Part shown: piece after piece, positions 16,976-25,975 of the stretch | How the letters are laid out: each line of letters begins with the position of its first letter | Numbering within the stretch: the stretch's first letter is position 1 | The notes under the pieces: generated by a model | Told to the model about the DNA's origin: nothing | Seen by the model: only the letters and a program-made list of their open reading frames with translations | Database searches by the model: none | Made by a program: the position numbers and the translations under genes | Source of the DNA: Psychrobacillus sp. OK028 | Lineage (GTDB): Bacteria; Bacillota; Bacilli; Bacillales_A; Planococcaceae | DNA: 64,000 nucleotides | Assembly: GCF_900103605.1 (NCBI RefSeq) | Contig: NZ_FNHY01000009.1 | Location: forward strand, 124,001-188,000 | Reading direction: 5' to 3'

Positions 16976-18781
16976 TTAGCAGTAAATGTATGGAGACGGC
17001 ACAATGTAGTCTATACCCAAGAACAATTTCGACAAAAAGCCCATAACTGCTTGATTTACCGTTTCTTTTCGTTGTTTTTGCTTACTCTTCATTGTTTGTT
17101 TTTTGAAATTAATTATTTCATTTATAGAGGGATGATTAAACCTAAAAAAGATTTCAACTTCTGTTTCATTTTCGTTTATTCTTTTCGTTACAATTCTATC
17201 GACAACAGATTGAATGATTGCACGGATAACTTCGAAATCTAAATAAGTATAGTAGTCTTCATGTAATAGATATTCTACCTTTACGATATCGACATTGGAT
17301 GGAAAGACGATGTTTTCATCGAGAGGTTCACCGAATTCATCAATCTTTCTTTTTAATAGTTCTATTTCGTCTTCGTGCTTTTGTATCTGCAAGTTATAAC
17401 GAGCAAGTAAGGACTTATTGGAGAAGTCCATTTCTGCAACAATGTCGAATAAATTTTCTACTTGATCTTGTCGTTTCTTTAAATCCTTTTGGAAACTATA
17501 CAACTTTTGATTCTTCGCCTTGTTCTCTTCTGCTGTTGTTTTTAAGTGATTGTCGATCTCTTTAATGATTTCGGAAGGAGTTAAAAATTTACATAATTCT
17601 TTCCAGACGATAAAATCTAACTTCTGCATGTTTAAATTATTGCTACACTTGTGCCCTTTTGGAAGTGACTTATTAGATGGACAAGAGAAGTAGTATCCGA
17701 CAGTTTTACTTCGTGCAGAAGTAGTCCTATTCGATACCATTGTCTTCCCACAGTTTTTACAGAATACCATTCCTGTAAGTAAGTACTTCCCGTATGACCT
17801 TGAATCGTGGTCAATATTCTTCCTGTCGCCTTTGTTTGTATTCTTTACTCTCTTCTTCATTTGTTCTTGTACTTCGTCATATTGTTCTTTCGTGACTATT
17901 GTTGCATTGGATTCGTCTAGATTATAGATCCACAACTCCTCTTCTTTTAGTATCCCTTCTATCCGTTTTGATTCATGCCTATTCCAAACACGAGTATAAT
18001 AATTGGGATTCTTCAAAATTATACTGATATTTTGAGCAGTCCAAACCTTTTTGCCCGGAGCCTTTATTTCATTCAAATGATTAGCAATTGCTGAGAATCC
18101 TTTACCTTCTACATACATATTGAAAACTAATTTGATAGTTGGAGCAGATTCTTCGTCTATTACATAAAACTTTTCATCTTTACCTTTTTCATTTAGTCGA
18201 GTTGCTAACTTGTAACCGATAGGAACTCTTCCACCTGTGTACAGTCCTTTTTTAGCCAAATCTTCGTGGATTTTCTTTACTTCCATCCCTAAGTTCATAG
18301 AATAGAATTCATCTAGTAAATCCATCATCCTGTCCATGAGCATTTCCGTTGCAGTTTGAGCAGCACCCGTCAATCCGGGTTGATCAATATAAATTATTTC
18401 TATTTTTCGCTTCCTGCACTCTCTTTTCAGGAATGCCTTCTCTTCATCGTCACGACCTAATCTATCATTCTTCGTTACTATTACATAGTCAATATCTTCA
18501 TGTCGTATAGCATTTAATAGAAGCAACAGTCCAGATCTCTTCCTATGTATCATTTCTTCCCTGCTTAACTTCTTCTTTGCCCGCAAGGATTCTCTTTCCT
18601 TGTCTGAAATATGAAAGCCCGAAACAGCAGCATCCTCAAATATTTCGAGCAACTTGATATTGTTCTTATAACAATATTCCGATATCTTACTTGTTTGATG
18701 TTCAAGCGACAGCCCATCTTCTGCTTGCATAGAACTACTTACACGAGCATAACCTACTCCGATTTTTCTTTTTTCGGACAT
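16976..18781 (-). CDS. Large serine recombinase (integrase)
   Basis: 601 residues. The N-terminal resolvase domain has GVGYARVSSSMQ with catalytic Ser15 and YVIVTKNDRLGRD with the conserved arginines. A recombinase domain follows (GGRVPIGYKL), then a zinc-ribbon segment (FCKNCGKTMVS ... SCPSNK ... KCSNN, about 335-385) and a coiled-coil region (about 400-470). Such enzymes join attP and attB sites without high-energy cofactors. The last codons encode IVPSPYIYC and overlap the ssrA-tail copy at 16990-17000, so the gene ends inside the element boundary. The reconstructed attP (17013-17026 with 38710-38723) supports that this enzyme inserted the 17.0-38.7 kb element into ssrA. Confidence 0.93.
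   Translation of the reverse strand: MSEKRKIGVGYARVSSSMQAEDGLSLEHQTSKISEYCYKNNIKLLEIFEDAAVSGFHISDKERESLRAKKKLSREEMIHRKRSGLLLLLNAIRHEDIDYVIVTKNDRLGRDDEEKAFLKRECRKRKIEIIYIDQPGLTGAAQTATEMLMDRMMDLLDEFYSMNLGMEVKKIHEDLAKKGLYTGGRVPIGYKLATRLNEKGKDEKFYVIDEESAPTIKLVFNMYVEGKGFSAIANHLNEIKAPGKKVWTAQNISIILKNPNYYTRVWNRHESKRIEGILKEEELWIYNLDESNATIVTKEQYDEVQEQMKKRVKNTNKGDRKNIDHDSRSYGKYLLTGMVFCKNCGKTMVSNRTTSARSKTVGYYFSCPSNKSLPKGHKCSNNLNMQKLDFIVWKELCKFLTPSEIIKEIDNHLKTTAEENKAKNQKLYSFQKDLKKRQDQVENLFDIVAEMDFSNKSLLARYNLQIQKHEDEIELLKRKIDEFGEPLDENIVFPSNVDIVKVEYLLHEDYYTYLDFEVIRAIIQSVVDRIVTKRINENETEVEIFFRFNHPSINEIINFKKQTMKSKQKQRKETVNQAVMGFLSKLFLGIDYIVPSPYIYC
16990..17000. repeat. Internal copy of the ssrA attachment core
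   Basis: ATGGAGACGGC, identical to 38729-38739 and 4589-4599. It lies in the last codons of the serine recombinase gene and separates the left (4.6-17.0 kb) and right (17.0-38.7 kb) elements. Confidence 0.75.
17013..17026. repeat. attP half arm, left end of serine-recombinase element
   Basis: ATACCCAAGAACAA, the inverse of TTGTACTTGGGTAT at 38710-38723 except for one base. When the element ends are joined through the common core, the two form a symmetric pair 28 bp apart. Confidence 0.7.
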
Positions 18782-18784
18782 AAT

Positions 18785-19132
18785 TTATTTACCCCCCCCA
18801 CCATGTTCATTTATTATCTCAATTAGTGCTTCTTCAAAGTCTTTGTTAGTAGCATGATTTTCAATAGCATACCAATTAATTTTATTTTTGACACATGCAA
18901 TGTTGAAGTAGCAGAGTTCTTCTATACCATCGAACATTTCTATGTTCCTTATTACAATTTTTTCCGCTCGTTTAACCTCTTCACTTTCGATTATTGAATA
19001 GAATTCCTCTAAGTTCTTTAAGTCTAGTATTACTATTTCACGACCATTCTCGTAAGCATAATCTCCAAGAAATTTTACTGTTTCTGTGTAGTTTTCTTCC
19101 TTTACCATTAGTCCTAAATACATTTTTTTCAT
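18785..19132 (-). CDS. Small resolvase-fold-like protein next to the serine recombinase
   Basis: 115 residues with ribosome site GAGGAG. Its stop lies 3 bp before the recombinase start, so the two are co-translated. The layout (MKKMYLGLMVKEEN, then a helix, FLGDYAYENGREIVILD, then EKIVIRNIEMFDGIEEL, FNIACVKNKINWYAIEN) follows the strand-helix order of a serine-recombinase catalytic domain, but the Ser in ARVS and the Arg of DRLxR are missing. It may be a catalytically dead partner, for example a directionality or regulatory factor for the integrase. This is inference from pattern; an unrelated alpha/beta protein is possible. It ends in HGGGGK. Confidence 0.6.
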   Translation of the reverse strand: MKKMYLGLMVKEENYTETVKFLGDYAYENGREIVILDLKNLEEFYSIIESEEVKRAEKIVIRNIEMFDGIEELCYFNIACVKNKINWYAIENHATNKDFEEALIEIINEHGGGGK

Positions 19133-19349
19133 AATAAAAAACTCCTCACCATTTTGAATTTAAAGACAAAATATGAACACAAAGAGAACTCAATTATAGA
19201 GTTTAAAATCCGTGTATCATAAATATATCTTTTTTCAAAACAGTAAGGAGTTTAACCGTATTTCTAATTGTTCTGCATGCAGAATCCCGTATTTCACTAG
19301 TATATTAAATCTATATTAGCACGAGATTTCAGAAAAGTCTACAGATTTA

Positions 19350-19742
19350 TTACAATCCTAAAAAACGAATAAATTCTTTTTCATTCTTGAAATCTTCACT
19401 TTGTATGTTTTCACGGATAGTAGTGAAGTTTAATTCCCACTCACTGCATACTCTATACAAGTGTAGGAATTCTTCCTTATGTTTAAAGTCATTTTTAGAA
19501 TAGACGATAACTCTGTCAAAGTTTTCGACACCTTCTGTTTGTATTAATAAATCCAACAAGCCTATGTGAGGAAGTTTTACTGTTTGGATAAAATGTTCTT
19601 GTTCCACCCCGTACTTTAATAGTAGGTGTTTCTTAATGAAATCTGCACCCACTCCAATAACTACCCCGAGATACTCCTTCTCCCATTCAAACAAATGCTC
19701 ATACTTGCCAGTAAACATATCTTTTTCATTGTTTATATCCAT
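19350..19742 (-). CDS. Second small resolvase-fold-like protein
   Basis: 130 residues, ATG preceded by AAGGGGTG. The C-terminal half NFDRVIVYSKNDFKHKEEF followed by LYRVCSEWELNFTTIREN resembles the serine-recombinase segment around 'D-x-V-V-V-x-x-x-D-R-L-x-R', but the arginines are replaced (Lys-Asn-Asp-Phe-Lys-His) and there is no N-terminal catalytic Ser; LGVVIGVGADFIKKH takes the place of the first strand. It belongs to the same minus-strand run as the 115-residue protein and the recombinase. I cannot give it a function; a regulatory partner of recombination is one guess. Confidence 0.6.
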   Translation of the reverse strand: MDINNEKDMFTGKYEHLFEWEKEYLGVVIGVGADFIKKHLLLKYGVEQEHFIQTVKLPHIGLLDLLIQTEGVENFDRVIVYSKNDFKHKEEFLHLYRVCSEWELNFTTIRENIQSEDFKNEKEFIRFLGL

Positions 19743-19777
19743 GTAACAACACCCCTTGTATATAGTTGATAACTAGA

Positions 19778-19800
19778 GTGTAACGTGAATCTAATCATCT
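19778..19800. repeat. Dispersed 23-bp repeat, copy a
   Basis: GTGTAACGTGAATCTAATCATCT in two parts (GTGTAACGTGAA + TCTAATCATCT); one mismatch to 33552-33574. Both copies lie upstream of minus-strand element genes, so a shared operator is possible. Confidence 0.5.
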
Positions 19801-19853
19801 TCAATTGTTTTGTCTTTTAAAAGGAAGAAATTAAATAGAAATACTAGAGACAA

Positions 19854-19882
19854 AAAAAGAAGGAGCATTAAGCCCCTTTTTG
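19854..19882 (-). terminator. Terminator downstream of the kinase gene
   Basis: On the minus strand GGGGCTTAATGCTCC forms a short stem, followed by TTCTTTTTTT. It lies about 125 bp past the kinase stop. Confidence 0.6.
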
Positions 19883-20007
19883 TGGTTCAAATATTATAAA
19901 GAGTTACTGATCAGTGCAGATTACCATTGCTGCCATTGCAATTCCACTTATTCTTCTGTTTTTGTTTTTTCTTAATCCTAAATGTTTTACTGATTTAGTA
20001 TTTTAGG

Positions 20008-21372
20008 TTAGTCTTCAATTGAAACTTCATCTTCCCTTTTTTTACAAGCCTCCCATACTAATTGTATTGCAGGATGTAGTTCACTCTTAGGAATTCTATC
20101 GTACAGTCTTTTGTAATCATACATATTATCTCTTAATCCTTCTGCAACAGAATACGCTACCGTTTCCTCATTCACTGTTTTTAGCAGTCTATCAAAAGTT
20201 CCCATCGCAACCCATCGATTAAGTCTCCTGCCTGCCATAAGAACGCAAATCAAAGCATCAGTCTTTATTTCTGGAGAATTTGTGTTTTGGAAAATTATCT
20301 CCATTTTCTGGGCAACTTTTTCTGCAAATTCAAATGTATAGGAACCTACTACTTCATCTATTGCTACTTTATATTTTTCCAAAACTGGTTCAAATTCAGA
20401 TACCATAATGGAGGCATAGGCTTGGAGAATTCTATTAGGTATACGATGAAAAAGTTTAATATATTCATCATGATTATCAATACTGAATAGAAGTTGAAGC
20501 AACCTTAAAATATCATTCGGATCATAGGTATTGCTTTTTAACTTTTCTTCTGTAATATTGATCAATTCTTCAAAACTTCCAAATGAATCTATTTCAGGAT
20601 CTATTGCTCGAACTGCATCATTTAATGCATCCAATAATAGGTCTACAGATTGGTATCTTTGATCAGGATTCTCACGAGTTGCCCTTTTAATTACATACCA
20701 TATCGGAACTGGTACTGCATTAGGATTCAATACTATAGGCCTATCACCTGTTAAAAGATGATAAAGCGTTTTACCAAGTTGATAAACATCCCCTCTATGA
20801 TCTAAGTTTCTTGTTCCCCCATACACCATTTGTTCCGGTGGCATATAATCATAAGTTCCTATATAAATACTTGCTCTTGTTAATACAGTAGAATCTCGAT
20901 CATCAAATTTTGCCAGTCCTAAATCTGAAACAACTATGTGAGATCCTTCGTAAACTAAAGCATTATCAGGCTTAATATCTCTATGTGTATGTCCACTATA
21001 ATGAACTGCATTAATACCCTTACAAATCGCTTCAAAAACTTGGATTACTTTTCCCGTATCTCCTTGTAAATCAGGAATTATTTTTGTAACTGAATGTATG
21101 GCCAGAGGCATCGTGAAGAATGGAGGATTATGGTCAACGTGTGAGTTTAATACTTTTACTACATTTTCATGCACAATATTCTCCATAATGCGTACTTCTC
21201 TTTTAAAACGTAGTAAATCTTCAGAGGATTCAGACCAGCAGTATTTCAAAGCAATAGTTTCCCCATTATGCTGATCTAATACACTTACAACTTTACCAAA
21301 TCCGCCACCTCCTATTTCTTCAATCACTTTGTAACGGTTATCGATAATATCATTAGTTTTATATTCGTACAT
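20008..21372 (-). CDS. Hanks-type serine/threonine protein kinase
   Basis: About 454 residues. I start it at the ATG at 21372 (MYEYKTNDIIDNRYKVIEEI) because GAGAAGAGAGGAATT precedes it; the frame also allows a TTG-type start at 21447. The kinase domain (about 10-260) has the glycine loop IGGGGFGKVV, lysine in ALKYCW, catalytic HRDIKPDNA, SDLGLAKF in place of DFG, and TYDYMPPEQM. The C-terminal ~190 residues are helical and repeat-like, with no transmembrane helix or PASTA domain, so it is cytoplasmic, unlike the housekeeping PrkC. Kinases of this type on mobile elements can block phage by phosphorylating host proteins, as Stk2 does in Staphylococcus; such a role is inferred from location only. 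Confidence 0.88.
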   Translation of the reverse strand: MYEYKTNDIIDNRYKVIEEIGGGGFGKVVSVLDQHNGETIALKYCWSESSEDLLRFKREVRIMENIVHENVVKVLNSHVDHNPPFFTMPLAIHSVTKIIPDLQGDTGKVIQVFEAICKGINAVHYSGHTHRDIKPDNALVYEGSHIVVSDLGLAKFDDRDSTVLTRASIYIGTYDYMPPEQMVYGGTRNLDHRGDVYQLGKTLYHLLTGDRPIVLNPNAVPVPIWYVIKRATRENPDQRYQSVDLLLDALNDAVRAIDPEIDSFGSFEELINITEEKLKSNTYDPNDILRLLQLLFSIDNHDEYIKLFHRIPNRILQAYASIMVSEFEPVLEKYKVAIDEVVGSYTFEFAEKVAQKMEIIFQNTNSPEIKTDALICVLMAGRRLNRWVAMGTFDRLLKTVNEETVAYSVAEGLRDNMYDYKRLYDRIPKSELHPAIQLVWEACKKREDEVSIED

Positions 21373-21847
21373 AATTCCTCTCTTCTCCCCTTTTTTGAAA
21401 TTTTCACCTTTATAAACTCTCAAAATATTATGTCTATACAACAACAAACTTAATTATAACAAAATAACCAATATCCACCTAAAGTCTAGTTGCGTAAATT
21501 GAAGAGGAATTTAAATACAGAACACGTTTTATTAGAGAAGTATTGAGAAGAAAAAGGATTTTTTAAGCAGAACCGTACATAAGACAAATCTAAAAAAGCA
21601 ATAACTACAACGATTAGTTAATGATATTCCTTTTTTCCTTTTTTTACTTAGAACTTTTATCTTTATGTTGGTTATTGAACTAAAGTAATTTTTTTAATAT
21701 AAAACCTTCTTCAATAAAAAAGGAAAAACGGCTTAAAAGTATCTGAAATACTATACTACCCTATTAATAAAAAGTACGTTTTTTATTTCTTTAATTCGTT
21801 TCTTCTATTAATAATACCGGTTTTAAATAAATTGTCCTTTAATGACA
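21373..21847. other. AT-rich intergenic region
   Basis: Upstream of the kinase and downstream of the primase. It is very AT-rich; no coding frame, RNA gene or repeat family recognised. It must contain the kinase promoter. Confidence 0.4.
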
Positions 21848-21882
21848 AAAAAAGAATGCACCAATTTTGAAAGTGCATTCTC
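21848..21882 (-). terminator. Terminator of the primase-helicase gene
   Basis: AGAATGCAC and GTGCATTCT arms around an 11-base loop, with TTTTTTT on the minus strand directly after the stop at 21891. Confidence 0.8.
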
Positions 21883-21890
21883 TGTAATAA

Positions 21891-23369
21891 TTAGTTTTTT
21901 AGTTTGATTCCTCTTATGATTCTCTTACCTTTTTCTTTAATCTTATCACCATAATGACAGCCAAAATCTGTTTCAAGCATTTTAAGAACTTTATTTCTTC
22001 CAATACAATTTTTTCTTTCTATTCCTAAGACTGAAATACAATAGTTATGAAACTCTTCAACAAATTTAGTTGTAATAATACTTTCCCCATTTTCCAATGT
22101 ACATTCTTCACTCACGAATTGATGTAGAGGATTACTATGTATTTTATATTCTGATATCTCATTTTCTATTGCTAAAGAATATGTAAATTGAAAATTATTA
22201 TTGTATAACCTAATTAGCCCTCGCAGTGCCCACATGAATATGTAGTCTTTTTCTCTAATGAATTTCTCCATTAATTTAGTATCTAATTCTTTATCTCCTT
22301 TTGCATACTTAAATGGAATAATCATAAGACGTTTATAGAAAGCAGGACTCTTGTCACCAAAATTTTCAGGCATGCCATTAGTTGAGAATAACATTTTTGA
22401 TTTAACATAAAACTTTATGGGAGACATATGTTTTCTATCTCCAAAGACTAGGTCCTCCCCTGTGAGAATTTTAATGTCATTGTCACTTGTTATTGGTTTT
22501 GTAGGAAGATCAGCATAAACATTTAACGTTTTTTGATATAATTCAGATGTATTAAAACCATTTAATTCTTGCAAGGCTACGTTACTAGTATTATCTAGGC
22601 CTACTAATTCTGTTAATAACTCTATAATTTTTGATTTACCACTATTTCCAACACCATTAAATACAAAGAATTTTTTAGCATTTACATATTGAGTTAGTGA
22701 ATAACCCATAATTTCTTGTAGAACTGCTTGTATTTCTAAATCTGGCAAGGCAAAATCTAAAAATTTATGCCACTCTTTACCATGTTCTTCTTTATTTAAA
22801 TCTATTTTATATTCGGTATTTATACGAATGGTTATTAGTTCTGTGGGTGTATGACCTTCTGTGAAAGTTTTAGTCTCTAAATTATATATGCCGTTTATTA
22901 AATTTATTAAATATGGTTTATTATTTACATCTCTCTCTTGCACTAGCATAGATGAGTGAAACTGCCACATGCGGTAAATATCATTAATTACAGCCGTGGT
23001 ACGAATTACGGGATCTAAATTATCTTGTATAAGACCTTTTATCTCAAATTTAGTCATTTTCTTATAATAACCATTTCTATAAATATAAAATTCTTCATTC
23101 AAGACAAACCCTTTATTTTTATTTATTAATTCATCAACAAATATACCTGTGTTCACTGACTTTATTTCTCCCTTATCATAACGATAAAATCTACTTTCTT
23201 CTAATTCCATTATGTTATCAATGGATTTTCTATAATTAGATATATATTTATCTTTATTCTCCATTACCATTGCTAAACTCTCTGTTGAAATTTTTTCTTC
23301 ATGGTACTCTGCTTGTTTTCCGTAAACATTATTAATATCTTTATTTTGCTCATTTGTTGAATTCGTCAT
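21891..23369 (-). CDS. Phage/plasmid primase-helicase, P4/D5 family
   Basis: About 492 residues from the ATG at 23369 (MTNSTNEQNKDINN), placed 11 nt after GGAAGGAG; a TTG at 23378 is too close to that site. The helicase part has Walker A FNGVGNSGKSKIIELL (near residue 240), Walker B-like NVYADLPTKPI, TGEDLVFGDRKH, and SKMLFSTNGMPENFGDKSPAFYKRLMIIPF, the superfamily 3 pattern of D5/P4-type proteins. The N-terminus lacks an obvious full primase motif, so it may only unwind DNA. It should start replication of the excised element at its own origin; the iteron cluster at 26560-26650 is the candidate. This enzyme type is common on phage satellites and integrative elements. Confidence 0.9.
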   Translation of the reverse strand: MTNSTNEQNKDINNVYGKQAEYHEEKISTESLAMVMENKDKYISNYRKSIDNIMELEESRFYRYDKGEIKSVNTGIFVDELINKNKGFVLNEEFYIYRNGYYKKMTKFEIKGLIQDNLDPVIRTTAVINDIYRMWQFHSSMLVQERDVNNKPYLINLINGIYNLETKTFTEGHTPTELITIRINTEYKIDLNKEEHGKEWHKFLDFALPDLEIQAVLQEIMGYSLTQYVNAKKFFVFNGVGNSGKSKIIELLTELVGLDNTSNVALQELNGFNTSELYQKTLNVYADLPTKPITSDNDIKILTGEDLVFGDRKHMSPIKFYVKSKMLFSTNGMPENFGDKSPAFYKRLMIIPFKYAKGDKELDTKLMEKFIREKDYIFMWALRGLIRLYNNNFQFTYSLAIENEISEYKIHSNPLHQFVSEECTLENGESIITTKFVEEFHNYCISVLGIERKNCIGRNKVLKMLETDFGCHYGDKIKEKGKRIIRGIKLKN

Positions 23370-23468
23370 TTTTATCAATCTCCTTCCAATTTGAAAGGGA
23401 GGATAATTATAAAATATTATAATGTGGTCTATTTTGGATTATATTTAGCCTACCTTTTGTTTACTTGT

Positions 23469-23588
23469 TCAATTATTATTTGATGTATCACTGCATTTTT
23501 CTTTTCTATGTAATAAAATAATTAATTCTATGTGTTTGTTTTTTAATAATTCACCGTTTTCTTTCTTGTTTATTATAAAATTACTCAT
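23469..23588 (-). CDS. Possible 39-residue peptide
   Basis: ATG at 23588 gives MSNFIINKKENGELLK and continues to a TGA at 23469. It starts 8 nt after the end of a six-codon frame (MNRYKN) that itself has a strong GGGGGTG ribosome site, so it could be translated by coupling. It lies between the primase and the 96-residue gene. Unrecognised; it may be chance. Confidence 0.25.
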   Translation of the reverse strand: MSNFIINKKENGELLKNKHIELIILLHRKEKCSDTSNNN

Positions 23589-23674
23589 GAGTAATTAATT
23601 CTTATACCTATTCATTGTTATCACCCCCTTCAAGTTGTACTTTAAGATATTGATTCTTCTAAAAAATAATATTT

Positions 23675-23965
23675 TTACTTATAACCTTCTGAGTTCATTA
23701 TTAAAGTATTATATTCCCAAATATAATCTTTAAAGTTCTGGAAGTAGTAATTCATTTCTTTTTCTGTTTTGCTAGTTAATACACTTATCAATATCCCGTT
23801 AATATTTGATAATTGCTTTTCATCGAAAACCTTTTGAGTAATTAATTCAGTAATAATTGTTATATTAGCAATTTTATTTTTGGTAAATTGCAAAATTTCC
23901 TCTGCTTCCTTTATTACAGATTCTATTATTTCTTTCTGCTTAATATTTATTTTATTATTTTCCAC
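23675..23965 (-). CDS. Small helical protein of unknown function
   Basis: 96 residues from a GTG start (MENNKINIKQKEIIESV) with a strong AGGAGGTG ribosome site. It is lysine/glutamate rich and predicted helical (EIIESVIKEAEEILQFTKNK), with no cysteines or membrane segment. It is transcribed toward the primase-helicase, so it may be a small replication or regulation factor of the element. I do not recognise the family. Confidence 0.65.
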   Translation of the reverse strand: MENNKINIKQKEIIESVIKEAEEILQFTKNKIANITIITELITQKVFDEKQLSNINGILISVLTSKTEKEMNYYFQNFKDYIWEYNTLIMNSEGYK

Positions 23966-24149
23966 TTTTTTTCACCTCCTTCCTTTTCGAACTTTCTCTA
24001 GTTTGTAGAAGAGAATTTCGAATTGATAAAGAACTTATATTTGTATTAAAACATAAATTTAAAAAGACGGGAAAAGTATGTTTCAACATAATTAACAAAT
24101 AATCATTTTTTTTTTTAAAATGAAAGAAAGTCAACAAAAATAGGCAAAA

Positions 24150-24186
24150 TAAAAGGCATCTCTCATAAAAAAGAGACGCCATTTTA
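24150..24186 (-). terminator. Terminator downstream of the lipoprotein gene
   Basis: GGCGTCTCT and AGAGATGCC arms around a T/A-rich loop, followed by TTTTATTTT on the minus strand, about 80 bp after the lipoprotein stop. Confidence 0.65.
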
Positions 24187-24265
24187 TTTACTTTGCTTTT
24201 ATTTATATCCACATAGTTTTTTCTATTATCATTACTTAATATTTTTGTTCATCCCTAAAAAAATA

Positions 24266-24907
24266 TTAAGGTGTATATGTATCTATATTTTCTACATTGA
24301 TCAAATCAATATAATGAACATCAGTGTATTCTCGATAGTTTCCGTTCAACATATAAATTTTGCTGATTACCGTATCTTCGGGAACCTTAAGAATAAATAC
24401 ACCTTCATTTACCCCTCCAGGTGAAAGAATTCCCTCAATGTAAGTAATAAGGTGTTCACTATGTTGTACCTCTTGTACTTGCATACCACTCTCATTCTCT
24501 ACAATAAAATTAGGATAATTTCTTAAATCAGAGTTTGTTTTATTCTCTACTTTCCAGTTAATTATAACAAAGTCATTTTTATTAATTTTCTCATACAATA
24601 ATCTTACCTGCTGACCTGACGCGTTTTCACTGTCAGCATATCCCTTCTCTTCTTCACTCATTGGTAAGTTCTTTACAAATAGAATATTTTTAAAAGTTAC
24701 TCCAATATAATCTTCTTGGTTTGGAAAAGTTTCAAGTCGAAAATCAAAAGGTTTACCAATCTGCACTACTTCTTCTTTGTATTCCCTTTCTTTTACAGTA
24801 TTATTTTCTTCCTTCACATTTTCTTGCTGTGGTGTAGTTTTTTCAGTTTCTTCACACCCTGCAAATAAACTGGTAGTTAATAAGGTTAAAATCAAAATTT
24901 TTTTCAT
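24266..24907 (-). CDS. Lipoprotein of unknown function
   Basis: 213 residues. It starts with MKKILILTLLTTSLFAGCEE, a lipoprotein signal with lipobox LFAGC (cleavage before Cys18). A Glu/Thr-rich linker follows (about 20-50) and then a beta-rich domain with FVIINWKVENKTNSDLRNYP, VENESGMQVQEVQ and GVNEGVFILKVPEDT, which resembles DUF4352-type immunoglobulin-like lipoprotein domains. It would be anchored to the outer face of the membrane. Such genes are common on Gram-positive elements, sometimes as superinfection or entry-exclusion factors, but no such role can be shown here. Ribosome site and start are regular. Confidence 0.75.
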   Translation of the reverse strand: MKKILILTLLTTSLFAGCEETEKTTPQQENVKEENNTVKEREYKEEVVQIGKPFDFRLETFPNQEDYIGVTFKNILFVKNLPMSEEEKGYADSENASGQQVRLLYEKINKNDFVIINWKVENKTNSDLRNYPNFIVENESGMQVQEVQHSEHLITYIEGILSPGGVNEGVFILKVPEDTVISKIYMLNGNYREYTDVHYIDLINVENIDTYTP

Positions 24908-25112
24908 TATCCATCTTCCTATTCTGATTTAATTTTTTCTGCTATCATTTAATTAAGAATTCCCTATAATGATTGCCATTATGGGCTATATTTTAATGTT
25001 TTAATACTTTCATCCTATAACAATTTATCATCAATTTACTTAAGTTTAAAACTTCCTGAGTATTTCTACCTTTCTCCTATAAATACCTTTTTAATCTACA
25101 AACGTCAGTAAA

Positions 25113-25943
25113 TTATTTGTTCCTAGATACCCAGATATCTTCAACAGCATTAGCCTTATCCTCTTCGGTAGGAGCAGAATATCTAAGAATCATATCCGCT
25201 GTGCTATGTCCCGTCAAAGATTGAATAATGCTTATATCTTCTCCATTCCTTACAAGGCCAGTAATAAATGTATGACGAAGGGCATGAACATTAAATCCAT
25301 GTTTCTCAATTAGATGCTGAACACTCCTTACACTAATTCGTTTTCTACGGTTAGATAGAAACAATGCTTCCTCATTATCGAATCTACCATCGAGATACTT
25401 ACATAGTGCTCTGCGTGCTTCTTTGTTAAGAGGTAATGTACGCTCTTTATTTCCTTTACCTTTTCTTACTGTAACGTGGCCTTTCCTATCACTAATTTCT
25501 ACATCGAATATATCAAGTGACACAGCCTCCGCAACTCTTAAGCCTGTGTTCAATATAAGTTGAAGAATTGCAATGTCTCTAAGATTCCTTGATCTATCAA
25601 TTTCTCTTACTAATCTATTTAACTCTATTTTACTTAATGATCTAGGTGCAATATTTTTATTATTAGTTGCTTTTATCACAGAAATATCTTCTATTGAATA
25701 TTCTTTGTTTGCCCATTTACTAAATATTTTTATAGCATTCCAAATTTTATTGACGGTTGAGGCACTCTTTCTTTTACTAACTAAATAATCAATATACTGC
25801 TGTACATCACTTCTTCCATAATTAGATAAATCAGTACCGGCACCTTCTAACCAATTTGCGAACTGCTTGATCGCATGTAAATATGTTTTAATAGTTGCTT
25901 GTGATTTCCCTCTCAGTGCTTCCTCTACAAAACGATTTTGCAT
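25113..25943 (-). CDS. Tyrosine recombinase (XerC/D-like)
   Basis: 276 residues from the ATG at 25943 (MQNRFVEEALRGKSQATI), preceded by GGGAGGG; an upstream in-frame start at 25985 has no ribosome site. It has a SAM-like N-terminal domain (about 1-90) and a catalytic domain with Arg in LNTGLRVAEAV, Lys in RKGKGNKERTLPL, His-x2-Arg in VHALRHTF, His in LTGHS, and Tyr in MILRYSAP, all five residues present. It lies inside the right-hand element, far from either att site, so it is probably not the integrase of the whole element. It may resolve dimers or belong to an element nested in it; the nearby TTCTACGCAATT repeats could be its sites. Confidence 0.88.
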   Translation of the reverse strand: MQNRFVEEALRGKSQATIKTYLHAIKQFANWLEGAGTDLSNYGRSDVQQYIDYLVSKRKSASTVNKIWNAIKIFSKWANKEYSIEDISVIKATNNKNIAPRSLSKIELNRLVREIDRSRNLRDIAILQLILNTGLRVAEAVSLDIFDVEISDRKGHVTVRKGKGNKERTLPLNKEARRALCKYLDGRFDNEEALFLSNRRKRISVRSVQHLIEKHGFNVHALRHTFITGLVRNGEDISIIQSLTGHSTADMILRYSAPTEEDKANAVEDIWVSRNK

Positions 25944-25975
25944 GTGTATCCCTCCCAAATTTTTAGTTAAAATAA

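Noticed and set aside
23955-24212. 85-residue frame on the minus strand
   Set aside because: It runs through a clear terminator hairpin (24150-24186), has poor composition and ends over the ribosome site of the 96-residue gene.
25113-25943. Internal tyrosine recombinase as the integrase of the whole island
   Set aside because: It is far from all three ssrA-tail copies, while the serine recombinase sits on one and a symmetric attP can be rebuilt for it.
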